Assembly: GCA_001643675.2 (NCBI GenBank)
Contig: LSRY02000037.1
Location: forward strand, 186,001 to 250,000
DNA length: 64,000 nt
Direction: 5' to 3'
Source: Monocercomonoides exilis
Lineage: Eukaryota > Preaxostyla > Oxymonadida > Polymastigidae
Shown here: positions 31,701 through 50,710 of the stretch, piece by piece
Layout of the letters: every line of letters begins with the position of its first letter
Position numbering within the stretch: the first letter of the stretch is position 1
Notes under the pieces: generated by a model
Seen by the model: only the letters and a program-made list of their open reading frames with translations
Told to the model about the DNA's origin: nothing
Databases searched by the model: none
Made by a program: the position numbers and the translations under genes

Positions 31701-34700
31701 ATTTGTTGTTCTCAGAGAATAGTGCGCGAGAAGGGAAGGACATGTTTGTTTTCTGCAAGGCATTGAACATAAGTGTGTCTCCCATTCGATTTTGTTTTGT
31801 GGCAGAAAATGAAGAAGAAGGAAATAGAGCTGATTTGTGGGGAAGTGATGAATCACATTATTTTGATCCAGTCAATTTGAGATTGTTTCTTGTTCAACTG
31901 CATACAGAATGTGTATATTTGTCAGTTGAAGGATATGATGCAATTGGATGTGGGTTGGAAGAGCATTCATGTCAAACACTATGGCGGGGTGTCCAGAACA
32001 TCAAATCTGGAAAGGATAACTCAGAGATTGTTATTTTGGAGAAGGCTCATGTGAAAGATGGGAGTGATGTGTCAGGAATTAGGATTCGATCAGCACAAGA
32101 TGAGGTGCATTCTTCTTTGCTGTTTGAAGAAAATTGTGAATTCAATGGGGATGGGGCTATTGTGAACAGCAAGAAATCAGAGTTTGTCTTTGTCGACTTT
32201 GCATTTCCGCATTCACTGAGAAATGGAGTGAAAGCGCTTATTTTGTCTGAGTCCACAAATGGTGACATGAAGATGAGCAATTGCATATTTGAATGTTCTC
32301 AACAAGAGACTGTCGAGTTTGTCTTGTTGGAAATGAATGGAGGAGAAGTGACTTTGGACCGGTGCAGTTTCAAAGGGCAGATGGTTTTTGGTTCTCAACC
32401 ACTGAAATTGACTGGAACAGTGAATATGAATAATTGCTCGTTTCAGGCAGTGGCCTCAGCACAAAATGGAAAAGGGGGATTGGCGAATGTTATTCTTGAA
32501 AATGAAGCAGAACTGCAAGTCAAGAACTGCGCAATTCAAAAATGTGAATGCTTAACTGAAAGAGGCAGGGGAGGCGGATTGTTCATTGATTGCAAGAAGT
32601 CCAAAATTGCTGGATCTGTCTTATTCAGTACTGTTATCTTTGAAGGGAACAAGGCAGATGTTGGAGAAAATCTGTTTGTTGAATCGTTTGATCTGAACAG
32701 CACTGTGACAACAGACACTTTTGATTTTGACTTTGAACCACTGAAGAGCAATGCAAATGGGTTTGTTGGAAGTGACAAGGTGTTCAATGAAACAGATTTG
32801 TTCAGATTTGTTGTGGGATACAGAAGCGAAAGGATATATGTGTCAGATGAAGGGCATGATGTGGCTCGATGTGGCTCAGCTGAAGATCCTTATCAGAGTT
32901 GGCGGAAAGGTGTTAGGCAGATGAGCGAAGGGACAGATAAGCGTTGGATATTTATTTTGGGGAAAGTTGAGCTGAATGAGGTGTTTGAGATGACTGATTG
33001 CTCGATCGAAGCATGGAATCCTGTGGGAGACGAGGTATCGAAGGTGAAGATGGTGATTGAAAACGATGTGAATGAGAGCAGAAAAGCGTGCCTTTGGAAC
33101 AAAAACACAGCAAGGATTGCTCGAGTCGAGTTTGAAATGGAAGGGGAATATGACAATGAAGAGAAGGCAGTGATTTTGAGCGAGAATGGGAGCTTGAGCC
33201 TGGTGAACTGTTCAATTGAAGGATTGGCAGAAAAGAGGATTCAGATGCTTGTGTCATTTGTCTGTGTGAGAGAAGGAGTCTTGGAGATAACGAATTTTGA
33301 TGTTTCGAATTTGAATTGTGAGAGAAGTCTTCTTGTTGTTTCAGAGAGATGTGAAAGCAGGATTGAGGAGCTTGTGATAAAAGGATTGAGTCTGAACGAA
33401 GGAAGTGTGATCGAAGTTGAGGGAGCAAGCAGGAGCAATCATGAGCAAGCAAAATCAATGAAAAGCACTCCAACTCTATTGCTGGAGAAATGCCATGTGA
33501 AAGATGTGAAGAAAGATGTGGGAGGGGCATGTGTGATTGATTCGAGTGCAAATAAGGAAAGTTTGAAGCTTGTGGTGAACAGAAGTGTGTTTGATGAATG
33601 CAGAAGCTCAAACAGTGAAGAAGGAGGAGCCATTCTGTTTGTGTTGAAGAGCGAGGGAAGTCTGAGGATAGAAGAGAGCACGCTGAGCCAATGCGGATGC
33701 TCGACAGCCAAAGGCAGAGGAGGAGGGATTTGTGTGGATGCAGCTGTTTCTGGGGATCTGAACATGCGATTTGTGAAGGATGGATTTGATTCCAATGTTG
33801 CGCGTGTTGGGCGGGATTTGTTTGTGAAGTGTGTGGATATCAAGAAGCAGATCAATGAAACACAGTTCAATCTGGATCTGAGAGAAGGATCATACAACAG
33901 ATACAATGCGATATATGGAGTGGATGAGACAGAGTTTGTGGATGAGCCGATGAATCTGATCGAGTTCATTGTCACATATCAAAATGATGTTATTTTTGTC
34001 ACGTCAAATATCTCCAAAGGCAGCGAAGACTCGAAGAACTGTGGCACACAAAAGCAGCCATGTGCCACATTGGAGTACGGTCTGCAGCATTTGTCATATG
34101 AGTTCAACAGCCAACTTGTGATAATCGAAGAAGGGCGAATATCGGCTGAGCTGGAGTTATGCAATGTGACCATTTCATCCCGTTCAGAGCAGCATGCCAA
34201 AGTCGGAGTGACTTCAGGAATTCATGAATCAGCCGAGAGCCTATTGAGCTGCGCCGACAAAGTGCTTTTGACTCGTCTGTTTGTTTTATTTGAGAGTTCG
34301 TATGCGATGGCGCATGGTTCATTTCTTCGAAGTGAAGCAGGAGCGGTTCAGATTGTTTCATGTTCATTTTCATGTGAAGAAACAACAAGAAATGATGAAT
34401 CAGATTTGTTGTTAATTCTGCTGTTGGTCACTGGAAATGGAAGCTTATCAATGGAAGAAGTGAACATTTCTCATGTTTCAGCAGTCAGTCAGTTAATTGT
34501 TGTGGAGTCAAATGCTTGTCTGAAGTGTTCATCTATTTCAATTCAGGATGTGAGTTGCAGAAAGAGATTGATATGTCTGAGCAGTCATGGAAAAGTGACT
34601 CTTGAAAAAATGGAAATGAGCAATGTTATGATCAGCGAAGAATCTGCCATTCAAGTGTATTCAAGTGATGCGAATAGAAATGGAGATGAGGAAGAAAGAA

Positions 34701-36976
34701 ATGAGATAGAGATAAGCCAATTGGTGTGCGAGAATATTAGCGTTGGGTTGATTTCCTCAGTCATTGCCTGTGATAGGTTGAAAGACAGCTTTGTGAAGAT
34801 TGAGAACAGCTCGTTTGTGTCATGTTCATCATCTGCTGAAAGAGGAAGTTTGGTGATGATGAGCGCCTGCCGAAATGTGTCAATGAATTTGTGCAGGTTT
34901 GGAGTGAATATGCAATCCTTTGATGAAACTGTGAATGATGAAGGAGAAGATATATGTGAATGGGATGGATCACTTGTTGATATGAAGGGCACAGTTGCAA
35001 GCATGAAAGACACAACCATAGAGAATTCAAGTGAAGGAGGTTTGTCTATTTCAGGAGGGCAGGTTATGATTGAAGAAGGAAGGTTCATGAACAACAATCC
35101 AGTGATAGGGAAATATCCATCGATTCGAAGGAACATTGTTTGCAGCGATGATGCGACAGTGAATGTTGTGAGCCTGAAGGGCGGAGATGGAGCGAAAGAA
35201 AACAGCTCGTTGTGGATGCTGAACAAGGGGTGCAAGGCGGAAGGGATGCTGGAAGGGCTGAAGTCTGTGCTGTTTATTCCTGTTCTGGATTCAGTGAGCA
35301 TGGCAGAGGAAGGGGCTGTGATGAGTCTGAGCTTCCGAGGGGCGCTTTTCATTCCGTGCAAGCTGGGGTTTGAGATAGTGGCAAGAATGGGAAGCACAAA
35401 GCTGATCGAGAAGTGGGAGTTTTCGGAGGGCGATTTTGCATCAGAAACAGAAGTGCACTCGTCGATTTCGTCTGCGATGGTCACTTCTTCACCCGATGAG
35501 TCGGAAGTGGCAGCAGCGATCATATTTGGAGAAAAGAATGCAGAAACGGATCTGTTCGTTCTGAAGAACAGAAGTGAACCTCAAACAAGGGGAGATGGAA
35601 AACTTGTTGAAGGAGGAAAAGAAGGGAAATCGTTTTGGCCAATCATTGTAATTGTTCTTGTTGTTATTTTACTGATTGTTCTTATTGTTGCAGTTGCATT
35701 TATTGTTCGATGGAGGAAAGCAAAGAATGAAGCTGAAGATCTGAGAGAGATTGTGAATGATAATATCAGAAAAGATCCGAAGGCATTTGAGATGGTGACA
35801 ATGGAGATGTCACCTGAGGAGCAGTGGAGGAGAGCTGAGAGAGAGGCAGAGAAGAAGAATGAAGAGAGGATAAAGAAGAGGGTGTATGAGAAAAGCTTGG
35901 GACACTCGGAGTCATCTGAGCATCTTCTGTCCGAGAGTGGCTCAACTGAATATATTTTGGGAAGAGATTCAGACAAGATCCCCGAATGGGTGCTGGAGAA
36001 GGTTGATGATGAGGAAGAGACAAGAAAGAGAACACCATCACCATCCATCTCATCCACCTCAACCAGTTCAACGACTGATTCGGATTCAACATTTGTTCGA
36101 TCAGAGTGTCTGTGTCCAACCACCTCATCGATGTCGAATCTGGTGGATGCAATGGCCTGCTCATCTCCACATGAAAAGCTGATTGTGGATCTGAGGGATT
36201 CGCTGTTCATGCTGCTTCATGGAAGGAACGAGAAGAAAGAGATGGCGATAGGCACACTGGAGGAGCGGGAGGTGACAGCTGCTCAGATCATGTTCTGGGT
36301 GGCGAACGGGGTGCTTCATTGCTTTGACGAGCTCAAAGTGGCGCTTCAATCGCTGGATGGCCTGAGCCCGCACATTGTGCTGTTCTCAGAGCACATGGTG
36401 ATCTGCATTGCGATGCACTCAGACTGCTCGACAGACTCGGATTCATCGTCCATCTCATCATCAAGGACTGTTGTGACATCTGCCAGTGATGATGAGGAGG
36501 ACTCTCTGCCCTCGTCAGCATTTGAGGATGAGGACGAATTCAAAAAAGAGTGCCTTCGGTGGAAGGCGCCGGAGCTGGTGAGTGGAGCGAAGAAGCATGC
36601 GACGAAGAAGACAGTGGTGTTTTCGATTGGGATGATGGTGTGGGAGTGTGTGACGCTGAAGATGCCGTTTGGGGAGTATGACGGGTCGGGGGCAGGGGAG
36701 CTGATTGTTGAAGGGGCGAGGCCAAGCATGGAGATGATGGAGGGGTCGAGGCTGTCGGGATGTGTGAAGGAGTGTGTACTGCAGAAGGGCAGGGAGCGGC
36801 CAGAGCTGGGGAGGCTGAAGCGAGAGTTTTTTGGGTATTTCCCATCGGGAGCAACGATGGTGACAGCGACAGACGCGATTGGGCTGTATGAGGGGAGCGA
36901 TGTGTTCTATGGAAGTGGGGGTATTTGCAGCAGCAGCTGCGACAGCGGCAGCACATGCACAGAAATGGGAGGATGA
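28742..36976 (+). CDS. 3' half of the giant beta-helix receptor with TM and pseudokinase tail
   Basis: This continues the frame of 19893-24038: 1382 + 2744 residues = 4126 once the element is removed. It has five more ~365-residue beta-helix units, each marked by a Cys-x-x-x-x-Pro-Cys-like motif: CGFSDYPCADVLF (~29690), CGFEETPCKDVGY (~30860), CGLEEHSCQTLW (~31950), CGSAEDPYQSW (~32870) and CGTQKQPCATLEY (~34040). GRGGGIYL-type rungs recur throughout. A single TM helix (FWPIIVIVLVVILLIVLIVA, ~35630-35710) with a basic stop-transfer RWRKAK follows. The cytoplasmic tail ends in a kinase-like remnant: LSPHIVLF in place of the catalytic loop and WKAPEL, but no HRD or DFG. Predicted role: cell-surface adhesin/receptor. 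In the present allele only an ATG in the terminal repeat (28664) could start it, without a signal peptide. Confidence 0.8.
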   Translation, partial: GREWLMKMSAETLNLTNCQYSARFASFVSVGLVLCVGGKMEICELSVNEVEFRLHPLMRIEEEAVCNMNESVLNGVITNGEVSVIELHSSGILTLAKTTMSGKRERASGGGMICDVNGKTLTVEDCSFCGICVSMQNGSAINGNIGDENSVVVRNSTFDDCSANDGCGGGMMVTLSGEGMLRIGEEGERMDIKKCNARDLSEEKEGRGYGGGVFVRIVEEAYDVILRSISFGLGEESNGADNGGNNIFVEANELKKIAADTAFDFSFAKSEEEMPNLKDMMGFESGNKFQAIPLVLLFRNFSSPAFVGNDGINGKLCGFSDYPCADVLFTGKTIFGQGSAIIRLLPQYEITNQLKIEEQEMKIDVEEIGVEVAIASNGSINGEGFIETRSATTFGKMMFSVPSSMPDRKSALFVCFSSSLVMNNVSFISRTNVVSFSLVKVVGGESSLVGVKVRDMKFSTNSFFVIQGNGASAQLNGMELEGVNGEDVCGLIHVNSGGSVSIVNSSEKGADMKNGAVLCFDCSCGIQLQNNSVTAVSREVGSGGGVVGRAGEGKVVEMKECAFEAIVCAEEGAKGGGLVVHVEKGGTLKFEGNSVKFNEVSESGGYGGGMFLEFEDTDLSYSMQKNRFGENKALLGRDVYVVCEDVRRMLNEILWEGSVNEEDERERFWVYDGSVSPAINVSILVILFPESPKIMFVDGAKVNKEECGFEETPCKDVGYAFSLMNDSHSTIRVIGNTTLDADIARNASLAIQGRGLTKPIIGVGGGGHITLVSSPIFLSIRSLAFELPASPTTAGYEELLKIEGGQCLISECVFGVENGIESMIEKESCVWIVKETDGKLEMKSVSVVGIGFQMGKGIADVERGVISLSEVEIKGVSTEGKSLICGGEGAEIVWSNVRASGCSIENGHLLEAKKAGNVEIANESCFEGCGVSVANGGMMWCELGGNDKLLMKNSTMRNFCVDGEDGRGGGVYLHIGNDSTDNFVFEDLLFSENSAREGKDMFVFCKALNISVSPIRFCFVAENEEEGNRADLWGSDESHYFDPVNLRLFLVQLHTECVYLSVEGYDAIGCGLEEHSCQTLWRGVQNIKSGKDNSEIVILEKAHVKDGSDVSGIRIRSAQDEVHSSLLFEENCEFNGDGAIVNSKKSEFVFVDFAFPHSLRNGVKALILSESTNGDMKMSNCIFECSQQETVEFVLLEMNGGEVTLDRCSFKGQMVFGSQPLKLTGTVNMNNCSFQAVASAQNGKGGLANVILENEAELQVKNCAIQKCECLTERGRGGGLFIDCKKSKIAGSVLFSTVIFEGNKADVGENLFVESFDLNSTVTTDTFDFDFEPLKSNANGFVGSDKVFNETDLFRFVVGYRSERIYVSDEGHDVARCGSAEDPYQSWRKGVRQMSEGTDKRWIFILGKVELNEVFEMTDCSIEAWNPVGDEVSKVKMVIENDVNESRKACLWNKNTARIARVEFEMEGEYDNEEKAVILSENGSLSLVNCSIEGLAEKRIQMLVSFVCVREGVLEITNFDVSNLNCERSLLVVSERCESRIEELVIKGLSLNEGSVIEVEGASRSNHEQAKSMKSTPTLLLEKCHVKDVKKDVGGACVIDSSANKESLKLVVNRSVFDECRSSNSEEGGAILFVLKSEGSLRIEESTLSQCGCSTAKGRGGGICVDAAVSGDLNMRFVKDGFDSNVARVGRDLFVKCVDIKKQINETQFNLDLREGSYNRYNAIYGVDETEFVDEPMNLIEFIVTYQNDVIFVTSNISKGSEDSKNCGTQKQPCATLEYGLQHLSYEFNSQLVIIEEGRISAELELCNVTISSRSEQHAKVGVTSGIHESAESLLSCADKVLLTRLFVLFESSYAMAHGSFLRSEAGAVQIVSCSFSCEETTRNDESDLLLILLLVTGNGSLSMEEVNISHVSAVSQLIVVESNACLKCSSISIQDVSCRKRLICLSSHGKVTLEKMEMSNVMISEESAIQVYSSDANRNGDEEERNEIEISQLVCENISVGLISSVIACDRLKDSFVKIENSSFVSCSSSAERGSLVMMSACRNVSMNLCRFGVNMQSFDETVNDEGEDICEWDGSLVDMKGTVASMKDTTIENSSEGGLSISGGQVMIEEGRFMNNNPVIGKYPSIRRNIVCSDDATVNVVSLKGGDGAKENSSLWMLNKGCKAEGMLEGLKSVLFIPVLDSVSMAEEGAVMSLSFRGALFIPCKLGFEIVARMGSTKLIEKWEFSEGDFASETEVHSSISSAMVTSSPDESEVAAAIIFGEKNAETDLFVLKNRSEPQTRGDGKLVEGGKEGKSFWPIIVIVLVVILLIVLIVAVAFIVRWRKAKNEAEDLREIVNDNIRKDPKAFEMVTMEMSPEEQWRRAEREAEKKNEERIKKRVYEKSLGHSESSEHLLSESGSTEYILGRDSDKIPEWVLEKVDDEEETRKRTPSPSISSTSTSSTTDSDSTFVRSECLCPTTSSMSNLVDAMACSSPHEKLIVDLRDSLFMLLHGRNEKKEMAIGTLEEREVTAAQIMFWVANGVLHCFDELKVALQSLDGLSPHIVLFSEHMVICIAMHSDCSTDSDSSSISSSRTVVTSASDDEEDSLPSSAFEDEDEFKKECLRWKAPELVSGAKKHATKKTVVFSIGMMVWECVTLKMPFGEYDGSGAGELIVEGARPSMEMMEGSRLSGCVKECVLQKGRERPELGRLKREFFGYFPSGATMVTATDAIGLYEGSDVFYGSGGICSSSCDSGSTCTEMGG

Positions 36977-37492
36977 TAAGCGTTGGGGCTTCTGAAAGAC
37001 GGTGATGAAAAGCAGAGGAAGGAGAAATGAAGATGAGAATATTCTTTGATTGGTGTTTGGTGAATGAGTGGCGAAGGAGGGTGAAGGATTTGAAGGGATG
37101 GGATGGATGATTATTTGGGAGGCAGGAGAATGGAGCTGTGGCGGAACATTGGACGAGAGGGAGGAGCCACAGGGGTGGGAAAAGTTTGTTGGGAGCGACT
37201 TCTGAGCAGCTGATGTGAAAGAGTGGTTGTTTCTTCCATTTTATTTTGTTTTTCAATTTTTATTTTTTTATTTTTATTTTTATTTTTATTTTTATTTTTT
37301 ATTTTTTAATTTTTTTTTTTGGAAATTACTCACCTCATGAACTTTTGGAGGCTATGCCCTATTTTCTGTTAGGTTTCAAATGATCTGTCAATTCTGATAT
37401 TTTTTTGTATTTGGGATGTTTTAATGAACCAGCGATTCGGAAATGAATATTGTTGGATGAAGAAAACTTTCAGGATCAAAGCATTGAGTGAT
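36347..37492 (+). repeat. Segmental duplication, copy 2 (partner 1-1135)
   Basis: Covers the pseudokinase C-terminus and ~515 bases of 3' flank, nearly identical to the start of the window. Within the flank, only a T-rich homopolymer block (37250-37320) differs much. Divergence is abrupt after 'agcattgagtgat'. Confidence 0.85.
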
Positions 37493-38005
37493 TGCCGAAG
37501 AGCAAAACACTCAATTCTTGAGGATTTACACGCTTCTCCACAGCATTTCCATTTGTGGAGCAAAAAACACAAATTCGTGTTTTCAGAAACACGTGATTTT
37601 TGGAAAAACACAGGGTGCATATTTCATCTTGACCACAAAAATATATCTCTACTCTTTTTTTTTTTTTAGAAACTTTTTTCTGTTTTTTTTTTATTTGCGA
37701 AAAGGCTTGAAACAACAAATAAATTAATAACTAATAAATTATTAGTGTTAAGCCATTTGAATAAAACACCGAGAAAGTCAAAAATAGAATAAAATTAAAT
37801 AAAAATTAAAATAAAAATACAGCTATGAGCAGATGACAAATTGATAGATGCAAAATTGTTGAAAAGAAAGGTTGATTGTCCAGTTTTTCGTTTATATCGT
37901 TTTTGTGTGAAAACTTTTCAATTTCTTCAATTTAAAAATGGATAGTGTTAAAAATTTTTCAATATTACATTTGAAAACCATTATTCCACATTTCAATATC
38001 TTTCT
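36977..38005. other. Convergent intergenic region
   Basis: Both flanking genes end here (giant receptor on plus, kelch-BTB on minus). The first half is the duplicated 3' flank; the second half (37493-38005) is unique AT-rich sequence with T and A runs around 37650-37700. No gene is supported. Confidence 0.55.
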
Positions 38006-48227
<10,222 letters not shown>

Positions 48228-48450
48228 ATCAAATTATCACAGCAGATAAATATTGATAATAACAACATAAAGGGGAACGATCAATTAATTAAAATTGAAT
48301 ATTGAACTGAAAATGATTGCATTTGTTGTATTGTTGCTTATATATTCATATTGTTATAATATCCTGTTCACACAAAAAACCCAAAAGATTGACAACCCCA
48401 TAATATATTATTGTTGTTTTAGAGACAAATATTAGTTGTTAATTAATAAA
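48228..48450. promoter_or_regulatory. Bidirectional promoter region, kelch-BTB / Rab
   Basis: The start codons of the divergent genes are only 223 bases apart, so both promoters must be here or overlap the genes. The segment is AT-rich; I cannot identify a specific TATA or initiator motif with confidence. Confidence 0.45.
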
Positions 48451-49555
48451 ATGGATTACGTTTGTAACAAAATATTTCAGAAACTTTGATACATTTATAT
48501 GAATTCAATTAATTTTATAAATTTGAATCGAATATTATTGTTGTTAATTAATTTTTAGGATTATATATTCAAAATCTTGCTTATTGGTGATAGCGGAGTT
48601 GGAAAGTCAAGCGTGCTTCTGAGATTTGTTGTATGTATCGTATAATTTTAGAAATTAATGATCATTATTTATTTCTGAATGATTTTTGTATTTTTAGGAT
48701 GATGTCTTTTCTGATTCTTATGTTGCTTCAATCGGCGTTGACTTTGTATGTGAAATTTGTTTTTGTTTTTGCATTCAAGTTTTTTGATGTTTTGAAAATC
48801 ATTTTTTTTAACAATCAAAGAGAGTGCGAACAGTCAAAGTTGGTGATAAAATTGTGAAGCTTCATCTGGTTTGCAATAATTAATTGATAATTTGCGTTAT
48901 CCTAATTTTTTTGTTTTTATTCTTTTGTTAGTGGGATACTGCTGGCCAAGAACGTTTCAGATCAATAATTACGCAATTTTATCGTGGTTCAAGAGGAATA
49001 TTTGTGATGTACGACGTAACAAACAGAGACTCTTTCAACTCTGTGCAAATGTGGTTGAAAGACATTGAAAATTTTACAACAGAAGATCCTGTGCGTTTGC
49101 TTATTGGAAACAAAGCAGATTTGGCTTCTCGAAGAGTGATTCCGTTTCAGCTTGGAAAAGTGTGAAATTTTTTTCAATTCAAAGAAAATAATTTGAAATC
49201 ATTGTTTTTTTTGTAGCAACTTGCTGAAACTGTTGGAATGCCGTTCATTGAGACGTCTGCAAAATCTTCTCAGAATGTTGATGCTGCTTTTCAGATGTTT
49301 GGATATTTTATTAAAAATTTTTAAATAAGAGATTTATTTTTTTTTTAATGCATTTATGAACAAATGTGTAATTATTGTCATTCTTTAATCATCATGACTG
49401 TCATTCAATAAAATGCAATATTGTTCAATAGAATGGTGGATTGTTTGCTGGGCAGATTTGAAGATGTGTCCCACAACGAAATAGATGATAAACCTTTGCC
49501 TCCCGTTCCTGTTGACCCAACAGTTAAACGCAAGCTTTCCTGCCCTTGCAGTTAA
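48451..49555 (+). CDS. Rab-family small GTPase (Rab1/Rab8-like)
   Basis: My model is join(48451-48459, 48559-48630, 48698-48745, 48821-48868, 48932-49159, 49217-49296, 49432-49555), 202 residues, the normal Rab length. GTP-binding boxes: GDSGVGKS (P-loop), ASIGVDF (switch I, Ser in place of the usual Thr), WDTAGQERF (switch II), NKAD (base) and ETSAK. It starts MDYDYIFKILLIG, typical of the Rab1/8/10 branch, and ends with LSCPCS, a CxC-like prenylation motif, so it should be geranylgeranylated and work in ER-Golgi or exocytic vesicle traffic. Six introns, all with GTNTG donors, cut the gene; the first coding exon is only 9 bases. Exon 7 is joined in phase 2 across a 135-base intron. Confidence 0.92.
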
Positions 49556-50679
49556 ACGCCTGTTAATCTCTTGTTTCTGAATGCTATTTCTGCTTCGACT
49601 TCTGCTTCTGCTTTTGTTGCTGTGTTCTTGAATGAGCATATGCTTCACCAACTTATTCTTCTATTTGCTGAATATCCGGAATCTGCATAAAGCTGTTCTC
49701 ATTATTCAATTGCTTTCTCTCTCTTTCTCTCTTTTTCTTTCTTTCTTTCTTTCTCTTTCTTTCTTTCTCTTTCTTTCTTTCTCTTTCTTTCTTTCTTTCT
49801 TTCTTTCTTCTCTCTTCTCTCTTCTCTCTTCTCTCTTCTCTCTTCTCTCTCTTCTTTTTCTCTTCAAATGACTCATCCACAATCTCAAAGTCTGTTAAAT
49901 ATGAAGTCCTTGTCTTAGACCTTTCGACAAAAGACTTGAAGAGTCAAAAGTATTCACTCGTTTATTAATTGTTGAGCTTTTTCATTCAATTTTTGGTTTT
50001 TTTGTATGTTTTGTGTTGTTTCTAATTTTCTATTTGAAATATTTATGGCTATTACCTTTTTATTATTGTTTAGCATTTTTTTTTCGAAGTTTTTATTTGT
50101 TTTTTATTGTGAATGTTTGTTTTTTAAATCATCAAATGATTTGATTGTTCATTCTTGTTGTATTCTTACTTGCCCTCACATTTCGCCGAGAGATTATTGC
50201 CTTTGTAAATAAGTGTAATATTTGTTTGTTTGTCTTTTTCGGATTATGTATGTTAAAAGAATACATAAAGCAAAAATTACTTTTTGTGTTTTCTTTGTTG
50301 CAAAATGTGAAAATAAAAAAGGATACGACAGATGAAATTTTTCATAACTTCATATCGTGAGCATGATTTAATGTGTTAAATATTTGTTTGTCAAAATGAT
50401 TTTGAAAAGCACATGAAAAAAAAAATTTGTTCAAACTGAATGTGGGATTATCAAAAAGTGATTATATCTCGAGCCAGTTTTTCAAGGAATTTAAAAGATA
50501 TTTCATTGAAAATAGAATTCTTTTTGAAACTGTGGGTTCTCTATGTAAACCAATTCGGTTAAAAAAAATTATAATAAAAATGTGAGAATTATGATATGTC
50601 AAATTCAACAGACGTCAAAAATGTGAATGATATTTGCATTCATTACAATCAAACATTTTGTCATTTGTTCCATTCAAGT

Positions 50680-50710
<31 letters not shown>

